This document shows, one piece after another, positions 58,002-64,000 of a stretch of DNA of 64,000 bases. The position numbers were made by a program, and so were the translations under genes. The stretch is from Microbacterium sp. MYb62. GTDB taxonomy: Bacteria; Actinomycetota; Actinomycetes; Actinomycetales; Microbacteriaceae. Under the pieces are notes generated by a model that was not told where the DNA came from, ran no database searches, and saw only the letters and a program-made list of their open reading frames with translations. The stretch is taken from positions 186,001-250,000 of the forward strand of contig NZ_PCOY01000001.1 in assembly GCF_002979475.1 (NCBI RefSeq), written 5' to 3'. Positions within the stretch are counted from its first letter, which is position 1. Every line of letters begins with the position of its first letter.

Positions 58002-59552
58002 TCAGTCCTGCGTCAGGCGTGCTCGCGCACGCACCGCACCGAGCGCGGTGAGGGCGATACCGAGGAGGACGGCGGCGCCGCCCGCCCACAGCATCCCGGC
58101 AGGCACGTCGCCTCCGGTCGTCGCGAGCGACGACTGCCCGGTGAGCGGCAGCTCGGAGGGCGGCGTGACCTCGGTGGGAGGTGTGGCCGGCGGGGTGGTG
58201 GGAGGCGTGGTCGGCGGAATCACGGGCGGCTTCGCTGTCGCGATGTTGGTGAGCGTGACGGCGAGCGTTGCTCCGCCGCCGACCGTGATCTGGGCACCGC
58301 CGTCGGGCAGCGCGCTGACGCCGGTTCCCGAGAACACGGGTGTTCCCCACTCGATTCCGTCGATGCTCGGCGGAGTCACCTCGACCAGGGTGACCACCGT
58401 TCCCGCAGGGAGCTGGATCGGAGCCGATGCGGCTCCCGCGGTGACGGCGATCGTCCGCTCGACCACGGGGTCGCCGTAGCTGTAGCGAACCGTGTACTCG
58501 GCATCCGCCGGAACATCCGAGGCACCCGAGCCGTCGACGGCTTTGGTCACCGTGAACGCGCCGGCGGCGTCACCGTCGCCGGTCCCGCCGCCCGTGACGC
58601 GCCAGACCTCGTCGTCGCGAAGCTTGATGCCGTTGACGTCCGCGACGTTGCTGAAGGTGGTCCCGTCGGCCAGTGAGCTCGGCACCGTGAAGTACTTGAC
58701 GAAATAGATGCGCGTCGCATCGATGGGCCCCGGGATCACGAGGTCGAACCCGGTGCCGTCGGCATTCCACGAGCCGGTCCAGTTCGTGATCGCCCTGGGG
58801 TCCTGATTCTGCATCGTCTCACTCCAGACCACGAGCTCACCGTCCTCGTTGTGGTGCTCGGCGAACCCGTCGCCCGCTCCGGTGAGGGTGTCTTCGATGA
58901 CGATCGAGTTCGCCCCCTGGAAGCTCGCTCCGGGCAGCGCCAGCTGCCAGGCGATGTTGCCGTCGTCCGTCTGCCACGACCACTTCTGCGGCTCGGTGGG
59001 CAGCGGCGCCGACGGGCCGATCCCACCGCCGGGAAGCGCGACGTGCGTGATCTTGCCGTCGACGATGAACTCCACGGTGCTCTCCGTGGTCTGCTGGTCC
59101 GCATTGGCCGCGAACCACAGCGAGCCGGTGACGCCTGTGCGTCCGTTCACATAGTCGGTGAGCGTGCAGGTCACGACGGGTGCGTCTTCGCTGGTCACCG
59201 CGCACTCGGCGATCGTCTTGGTCGGATCCTCGGCGGAGGGCACAGAGAACGTCATCCCGGCGCGTCCGAACTCCTTCGGGAGCGTGAACCCGAAGGTCTG
59301 CCCTCCGACCGCGCCATCCGGCACAGACCAGGCGGCGTCGACGCGAACCTGCGAGTACTGCGTCGCCGCGCCGCCGCTTGCCGTCGTCACGACGATGGAC
59401 GCGGGGTCGATCGCCGCGGGATAGTCGTACTCGGCCGCGGTCGCGGCTCCCCCACCGGCGAGCGTGATCACCGCGGTGAGTGCCGCCGCAGCAGCGGCGA
59501 TGATCGAAGTTGTCTTCCGGCGCGCTCGCGCGCGCCCATTGCGTTCGTACAA
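58002..59552 (-). CDS. Cell-surface protein with LPXTG/LAxTG sorting signal
   Basis: A 516-residue secreted protein. TTG start at 59552 has GGGGGA upstream. The basic N-terminus and hydrophobic stretch (ATSIIAAAAAALTAVITLAGGG-like, residues 15-37) form the signal peptide, ending ATAAE. The mature part is a beta-rich adhesin-type fold (TFGFTLPKEFGRAG; TYFVKYFTVPSS-like) with a DUF5979-like VTKAVDGSGASDVPADAEYTVRYSYG. A Pro/Thr linker follows, then LPLTG and LATTG, a membrane helix (AGMLWAGGAAVLLGIALTALG) and a positive tail. LATTG suits class E sortase. No sortase gene is present nearby. Confidence 0.82.
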   Translation of the reverse strand: MYERNGRARARRKTTSIIAAAAAALTAVITLAGGGAATAAEYDYPAAIDPASIVVTTASGGAATQYSQVRVDAAWSVPDGAVGGQTFGFTLPKEFGRAGMTFSVPSAEDPTKTIAECAVTSEDAPVVTCTLTDYVNGRTGVTGSLWFAANADQQTTESTVEFIVDGKITHVALPGGGIGPSAPLPTEPQKWSWQTDDGNIAWQLALPGASFQGANSIVIEDTLTGAGDGFAEHHNEDGELVVWSETMQNQDPRAITNWTGSWNADGTGFDLVIPGPIDATRIYFVKYFTVPSSLADGTTFSNVADVNGIKLRDDEVWRVTGGGTGDGDAAGAFTVTKAVDGSGASDVPADAEYTVRYSYGDPVVERTIAVTAGAASAPIQLPAGTVVTLVEVTPPSIDGIEWGTPVFSGTGVSALPDGGAQITVGGGATLAVTLTNIATAKPPVIPPTTPPTTPPATPPTEVTPPSELPLTGQSSLATTGGDVPAGMLWAGGAAVLLGIALTALGAVRARARLTQD

Positions 59553-59910
59553 GGCGTGTCCCCCAGTCTCTCTGTGAAGCGCCACCCCTCGGTCGTGCTG
59601 TCGCGCAGCGACGCATCCGAGGGAGGTGACGCGGATGTCCCCATGTGAGAGACGGCGTCGCGGCGACTTCATTACGCCAATCTGCGAAATCGACCGCGCG
59701 GCGGGTCCGACGCTCCCGATGCCATCCCCAGGAAGGCGCGTCGTCGGCCTCTATGACGCCCTCCGTTTCCAGCGTCGTCAAGATGTCGGTCGCGGTCGGC
59801 CGGTCGCTCACCGCACGCAGAGCTCTCCCTATGAGAAGACGGGGCGCAGCAACCCGCCGGGCATCGCGCTCGTCATGAACAACCGGCCTTGCAACTTCCC
59901 CAGAGCGCAG
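59553..59910. other. 358-bp stretch without a recognised gene, possible gene remnant on the minus strand
   Basis: Between the surface-protein start and the tRNA-Lys terminator. A minus-strand frame (about 59620-59905) translates sensibly as RVAAPRLLIGRALRAVSDR and TATDILTTLETEGVIEADDA, with less GC-biased codons, then turns into an out-of-frame shadow of the surface protein. A GTG at 59811 is its only standard start. I see no homologue. It could be the leftover end of a deleted gene or a short unrecognised gene. The surface-protein promoter must also lie here. Confidence 0.3.
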
Positions 59911-59949
59911 AAAAGCCCTGCTGACACTGGCGAGAGTGTCTACAGGGCT
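59911..59949 (-). terminator. Terminator after tRNA-Lys
   Basis: On the minus strand AGCCCTG...CAGGGCT with an inner ACACT/AGTGT stem is followed by TTTTC. It lies 7 bp past the tRNA 3' end. Confidence 0.85.
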
Positions 59950-59955
59950 GATCCG

Positions 59956-60028
59956 TGCACCCCCTCGGACTTGAACCGAGAACCCACTGATTAAGAGTCA
60001 GTTGCTCTGCCGATTGAGCTAGAGGTGC
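59956..60028 (-). tRNA. tRNA-Lys (anticodon CTT)
   Basis: A 73-nt cloverleaf. The acceptor stem GCACCTC/GGGGTGC has one wobble pair and discriminator A. The anticodon loop CTCTTAA gives CTT, and the T-arm is GGTTCAAGTCC. CCA is not encoded. A terminator hairpin follows. Confidence 0.96.
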
Positions 60029-60172
60029 GTGGCCCGGGATAACCCCGACCGAGGAATTACATTACCAGCCGACCGGCTCCATGAGAAATCGAGCAGGGAC
60101 CCGGGCGTGGCCGATCACTTCCGTGCGCGGAAACCTGGTCCTTCGACACTCTGGCCCCTCCCCTCCGACGAC

Positions 60173-60178
60173 TATTCT
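60173..60178 (+). promoter_or_regulatory. Possible -10 box (TATTCT) of hisN
   Basis: TATTCT ends 6 nt before the GTG at 60185, and no ribosome-binding site is visible; a leaderless start is likely. No clear -35. Confidence 0.4.
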
Positions 60179-60184
60179 TGGACC

Positions 60185-60982
60185 GTGACCGCCTCCCCCC
60201 ACGCCGACATCCTGCGCCGCGACCTCGAGCTCGCCCTGCGCCTCGCCGACGCCGCCGACGCCCAGTCGCTTCCCCGGTTCGACGCGGCTGACCTCGAGAT
60301 CTCGACCAAGGCCGACAACTCGCACGTGACAGATGCCGATCTCGCCACTGAACGGGCGATCCGCGACATCCTGGCGGCGGAGCGACCCGAGGACGGAATC
60401 TTCGGCGAGGAGTTCGGCGCTCAGGGAAGCACGCATCGTCAGTGGATCATCGATCCGATCGACGGGACGGCCAACTTCCTCCGTGGCGTCCCCCTGTGGG
60501 GAACGATGATCGCACTCGCGATCGACGGCGTTCCCCAGGTCGGCGTCGTCAGCATGCCGGCGCTCGGGCGTCGCTGGTGGGCGGCGACCGGCGCAGGCTC
60601 GTGGACCACCACCGACGGAGAGCCCCGCCGCCTCCAGACCTCCGCGGTCTCATCCCTCGACGATGCCAGCGTGAGCTTCCAGAGCATCGCCCAGTGGTCG
60701 GATGCGGGCCGCCTCGACACTCTGTTGAAGGTCGCGGCCGGCGTCTGGCGCGACCGCGCCTACGGCGACGTGTACTCGTACATGCTCCTTGCCGAGGGGC
60801 GCGTCGACATGGTCGCGGAGTTCGGTGTCAAGGAGTACGACATCGCGGCAGCGGTGCCGATCATCCGCGAAGCCGGCGGCCGGATGACGGCGATCGACGG
60901 CACCGAGACGATCTCCGCCCGTTCGACACTCGCAACCAACGGCATCCTCCATGATGCCTTCCTGGCGCTGATCCAGGGCTGA
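60185..60982 (+). CDS. hisN: Histidinol-phosphatase of the inositol monophosphatase family
   Basis: A 265-residue metal-dependent phosphatase. Metal ligands: Glu/Glu in GIFGEEFG near 77-84, the DPIDGT motif in WIIDPIDGTANFLRGVP near 94-110, and Asp in KEYDIAAAVPIIREAGGRMTAIDG near 217-240. Family and length match actinobacterial HisN, which completes histidine synthesis; inositol-1-phosphatase activity is the alternative. Starts at GTG 60185. Followed after 19 bp by a lipoprotein gene. Confidence 0.88.
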   Translation: MTASPHADILRRDLELALRLADAADAQSLPRFDAADLEISTKADNSHVTDADLATERAIRDILAAERPEDGIFGEEFGAQGSTHRQWIIDPIDGTANFLRGVPLWGTMIALAIDGVPQVGVVSMPALGRRWWAATGAGSWTTTDGEPRRLQTSAVSSLDDASVSFQSIAQWSDAGRLDTLLKVAAGVWRDRAYGDVYSYMLLAEGRVDMVAEFGVKEYDIAAAVPIIREAGGRMTAIDGTETISARSTLATNGILHDAFLALIQG

Positions 60983-61001
60983 GCGAAGCACGAGGCCAAC
61001 G

Positions 61002-61571
61002 ATGATCCCCCGCATCATGTCCGCCACAGCGGGCGTCCTGCTGTTGGTCGTCGCCCTCGCGGGGTGCACGCCTCCCTCGGAGCTGTCGTCGTCCCCTACC
61101 CCCGAGGCAACCAATCCCACTCCCCGGGCGAGCGCCGAGCCGGTGACCTCCGCGGCCCCGGAGACGCCTGCCACGGAGCTCACCTGTGAGTCCATGATCT
61201 CGGCGGGGACGGTGAAGGCTCTCACGGACGCCGGATGGACCGCTCAGCCGAAGGAGTTCATCGTCGGCGGCGAAGAGCTGACGGAGGGGCTGCTGTGCTT
61301 CTGGGCCGACTACTCCGTCGCCTCCGATCACGGACAGCTCTACGGCTGGGCTGCGCTGGACGAGGATGCTTCCGCCTCCGCACAGGCAGGACTCCTCGCC
61401 GAGGGCTGGAAGCGCGAAGACGGTGCGGACGGCATCTACTTCACCGAGGACCCGCGGTACGCGATGGGTCGCGATGAGGACGGGTACGGGATGACCTACC
61501 TGTTCGGCGGCGACTGGGTGCGATTCGCCGACACCAGGCAGGGGCTGATCCTCATCGAATGGACCGGCTGA
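61002..61571 (+). CDS. Putative lipoprotein, 189 aa, function unknown
   Basis: N-terminal signal VLLLVVALAGC with lipobox ALAGC; Cys at about residue 22. A Ser/Thr/Pro-rich linker of about 40 residues follows. The mature domain has two Cys (LTCESMI, LLCFWADY) that may form a disulfide, and aromatic positions (GDWVRFADTRQGLILIEWTG). No enzymatic motif. It is probably co-transcribed with hisN, although a functional link is not evident. Confidence 0.7.
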   Translation: MIPRIMSATAGVLLLVVALAGCTPPSELSSSPTPEATNPTPRASAEPVTSAAPETPATELTCESMISAGTVKALTDAGWTAQPKEFIVGGEELTEGLLCFWADYSVASDHGQLYGWAALDEDASASAQAGLLAEGWKREDGADGIYFTEDPRYAMGRDEDGYGMTYLFGGDWVRFADTRQGLILIEWTG

Positions 61572-61593
61572 CGACAGCGATCCGGTGCGGAGG

Positions 61594-64000
61594 CTAGGGC
61601 GCCGCCGCTCCCATCGAGCTCTCCCGAATGCGTCCGAACCCGCGGCTGACCGGTGGCGTCCACAGCAGCACGACGATGACGGCAGCGACCGCCACGGTGA
61701 CGGCCGCTCCCCAGTCCCAGCGGTCGCCGAGGACGAGCACGACGGCGCTGAGCGCGATGGCGAACCCGAGGAACATCGTGAGCATCAGGCGCGACAAGCC
61801 GCTGCCGCGGCGTATGCCGGCGGCAACGGCGAGGACGAGGAGGCCGAACAGCGCGATGGCGGCGCCGGCGAGGGAGAACGCGGATGCGCTCACCTCCGGA
61901 TCGTAGCGGCCCAGGAAGACGAGTATCCCGAAGGCCGTCGCGAGCACACCGAACGCGTACGCGAGGACGGCCACCACGGTCGTGATGATCGACGCCCATG
62001 CTCGTGCGGCGGACGCGGAACGTTCGGATGCCCGCTCGGGGACGGCCGTCTTCCTCGTCGCCGGCGCGTCGAGAACGAGGCGACGATGCAGGATCCGCAC
62101 GATCTCGATCGCGGCGACCATCACGATCGTGATTCCGGTCAGCGCGATAGCCAGGTCCTCGCCGGGATCCACCAGGACGAAGAACTGCCTGGCGAGCGGG
62201 ATCGTGAACACCGCGATGAGCAGCACGAACATCGCGCCCACGACGAGCACCTTGAAGCGGTTGAGCGGGCGGGAGAGGACGGCGAGCACCCAGATGCCGA
62301 CGACCGCGAGGATGACGGTGGCTCCCGTGCGCAGCTGGTCCTCGTGCGCGCCGAGCCCGCGTGCGACGAACGAGTACCAGGTCAGACCGAGCGCGACGAC
62401 GATTCCCGACGGGATCGCGAAGCTCAGAGACCGACGGAGGAAGCCGGGCACGTAGCGCGCCGCGTTGGGCATGAGCGCGAGGAAGAACGCCGGGATGCCG
62501 ATCGTGAGCCCGTCGGTGATGGAGAGTTGCCGGGGCAGGAACGGGAACTCGAGCACGAACACGCCGAAGATGATCGCGAGCAGCGTGGCGTAGACCGTCT
62601 TGTTGAGGAACAGCATCGACACGCGTTCGATGTTCGCGATGACTTGACGCCCCTCCGCCACGACGTCGGGCAAGTGCGAGAACTGTCCGTCGAGCAGAAC
62701 GAGCCGTGCCACGGCCTTGGTCGCGGGCGACCCCGAGTTCATCGCGATGCCGATGTCGGCCGCTTTGATCGCAAGGGCGTCGTTGACGCCGTCCCCGGTC
62801 ATCGCGACGGTGTGCCCATGACTCTGCAGCGCCGTGACCATGCGCTTCTTCTGCTCGGGCGTCACCCGACCGAAGACCAGGTTCTGATCGAGGATGTCCG
62901 CCAGCGCGGTGTCATCTTCCGGGAGGTGCCGCGCGTCGAAGCCCTCCTCGACATCGAGACCGACCTCCCGGGCGATGGCTGCCACCGTGCGGGGGTTGTC
63001 ACCCGAGATGATGCGGATGCCGACCTGCTGCCGAGCGAAGTACTCGAGGGTCTGCGCCGCGTCGGGGCGCACCTGCTCGCGGAAGGTGAGAACGGTGATC
63101 GCCGTGAGTTCCGCCGGGAGCCGTTCGGCGTCGACATCCGTCTCAGACAGGGGAGATTCCGAGTGACCGAGGACCAGTGTGCGGCGTCCGGTCTCGGCGA
63201 GGGCGGTGACGGTGCGTCCGAGCTCGGTCTCGGCCGATGTCGCGGAGTCTCCGAACACCATCTCCGGCGCCCCCATCACCCAGGTGCCTTCGTGATCGGC
63301 GAAGGACACCGCACTCCATTTGCGAGCGGAGGAGAAGGGGATGTAACCGCGGACCACCGATGAAGACGCGACCGGATACGCGGCCCGCATCGAGCGCGCC
63401 GTAGCGTTCGCGTCAGGTGATGCCGCATACCAGGCCAACGCCGACGCGACGCCGGCCGCCTGCACCGACGAGGCACCCTCAAGCGGGTGCGCTTCATCGA
63501 ACCCGATCTCGCCGACCGTCAGAGTGCCGGTCTTGTCGAGGCAGACGACATCGACTCGGGCGAGTCCCTCCACCGCCGGGAGTTCGTTGACCAGGACCTG
63601 TCGGCGGGCCAGCCTCGACGCACCGACCGCGAAGGCGATGCTCGTCATGAGCACGAGGCCGAGCGGGATCATCGCGGTCAATGCGGCGATCGTGTTCACG
63701 ACCGCCTGCACCCACGCCCCGCTGGAGAACACCGTCGCGTACCCGCCGGTGACGAGGATCTGAGCATTCAGGACGAGCAGGCCGACCGGCCCGATGATCC
63801 AGCTCACCCACTTCAGAACACGGTTGACGGAGGACCGAAGCTCGCTGGAGACGAGCGAGAATCGCTTCGCTTCCCCGGCGAAGTGATTCGCATAGGACTC
63901 GGCGCCCACCCGGATCGCCCGCGCGGTCCCCTCCCCCGCGACGACCACCGCACCTGAGAGCGCCTCATCCCCGGGCTGCTTCTCCACCGGGTCGGATTCC
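61594..64000 (-). CDS. Cation-transporting P-type ATPase (CtpE-like), N-terminus beyond the window
   Basis: The last roughly 800 residues of a P-type ATPase. The phosphorylation site DKTGTLT is in VDVVCLDKTGTLTVGE, with the preceding membrane helix and PAVEGLARVD. Nucleotide-domain motifs GAPEMVFGD and ISGDNPRTVAAIAREVG follow, then the hinge MTGDGVNDALAIKAADIGIAM. Six or more C-terminal helices end it (IIFGVFVLEFPF; VVAAIEIVRILHRR). The RRQVLVNELPAVEGL pattern is that of actinobacterial CtpE-type ATPases, which move calcium, but metal choice is not proven. It converges with the lipoprotein gene. Confidence 0.9.
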   Translation of the reverse strand, partial: ESDPVEKQPGDEALSGAVVVAGEGTARAIRVGAESYANHFAGEAKRFSLVSSELRSSVNRVLKWVSWIIGPVGLLVLNAQILVTGGYATVFSSGAWVQAVVNTIAALTAMIPLGLVLMTSIAFAVGASRLARRQVLVNELPAVEGLARVDVVCLDKTGTLTVGEIGFDEAHPLEGASSVQAAGVASALAWYAASPDANATARSMRAAYPVASSSVVRGYIPFSSARKWSAVSFADHEGTWVMGAPEMVFGDSATSAETELGRTVTALAETGRRTLVLGHSESPLSETDVDAERLPAELTAITVLTFREQVRPDAAQTLEYFARQQVGIRIISGDNPRTVAAIAREVGLDVEEGFDARHLPEDDTALADILDQNLVFGRVTPEQKKRMVTALQSHGHTVAMTGDGVNDALAIKAADIGIAMNSGSPATKAVARLVLLDGQFSHLPDVVAEGRQVIANIERVSMLFLNKTVYATLLAIIFGVFVLEFPFLPRQLSITDGLTIGIPAFFLALMPNAARYVPGFLRRSLSFAIPSGIVVALGLTWYSFVARGLGAHEDQLRTGATVILAVVGIWVLAVLSRPLNRFKVLVVGAMFVLLIAVFTIPLARQFFVLVDPGEDLAIALTGITIVMVAAIEIVRILHRRLVLDAPATRKTAVPERASERSASAARAWASIITTVVAVLAYAFGVLATAFGILVFLGRYDPEVSASAFSLAGAAIALFGLLVLAVAAGIRRGSGLSRLMLTMFLGFAIALSAVVLVLGDRWDWGAAVTVAVAAVIVVLLWTPPVSRGFGRIRESSMGAAAP

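Noticed and set aside
58837..59811. Minus-strand frame overlapping the surface-protein gene
   Set aside because: Beyond about 59620 it is an Arg-rich out-of-frame reading of the surface protein; only the first part might be a remnant.

Overview
The window is a gene-dense, high-GC chromosomal segment from an actinobacterium, most probably a Microbacterium-like member of Microbacteriaceae. The reasons are strong GC bias at third codon positions, many GTG and some TTG starts, likely leaderless starts, tRNA genes without encoded CCA, a trehalose OtsA/OtsB pair, an actinobacterial HisN-type phosphatase and an LAxTG-type surface protein. It carries two tRNA genes and I see no insertion sequence, prophage or CRISPR array. 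The genus is inferred from gene content; no database search was run.

Layout. 1-6.9 kb: N-terminal part of aminopeptidase N, a large STAND ATPase with helical repeats, two hypothetical genes, a poxvirus-type DNA topoisomerase IB and a small membrane protein. 6.9-13.8 kb: an MFS exporter and a Wadjet-type (JetA-JetB-JetC, MksF-MksE-MksB) SMC operon that lacks the JetD nuclease gene. 13.9-18.5 kb: tRNA-Gln, gltX, and a translationally coupled methyltransferase/MFS/fumarylacetoacetase-like cluster. 18.5-24.7 kb: ilvE, leuB, a drug exporter with divergent TetR regulator, and serA. 24.8-28.8 kb: membrane proteins and a propeller-like lipoprotein of unknown role, then a GntR regulator divergent from a fused FAD/Fe-S lactate or glycolate dehydrogenase (28.9-31.7 kb).

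31.7-41.5 kb is a carbohydrate-uptake locus: solute-binding lipoprotein, two ABC permeases, ROK kinase, M81 (MlrC) metallopeptidase-like protein and a GH29 alpha-L-fucosidase in one apparent operon, a divergent ROK repressor, and a second GH29 gene on its far side. Two near-identical palindromes (ACATC-S-GATGT core) lie in front of the repressor/transporter genes and in front of the second fucosidase, so one regulon can be proposed from the sequence alone.

41.5-46.8 kb: ilvD-ilvB-ilvN-ilvC, which with ilvE, leuB and serA make this a branched-chain amino acid and serine synthesis neighbourhood; the 3' end of ilvC is duplicated downstream of the gene. 46.8-50.4 kb: otsA-otsB and an MFS exporter. 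50.5-57.9 kb: an aminotransferase, a small membrane protein, a thiolase plus two-subunit 3-oxoacid CoA-transferase with divergent IclR regulator, a MarR/MFS pair whose operator covers the start codon, and a YbaK-type deacylase. 58-64 kb: an LPXTG/LAxTG surface protein, tRNA-Lys, hisN, a lipoprotein and the C-terminal part of a P-type ATPase running off the window.

The points most worth following up are the JetD-less Wadjet operon, the ROK/fucosidase/M81 regulon with its self-evident operator, the operators in front of the MarR and GntR/lactate genes, and two unexplained repeats: a 76-bp concentric quasi-palindrome after ilvE and the duplicated ilvC tail.
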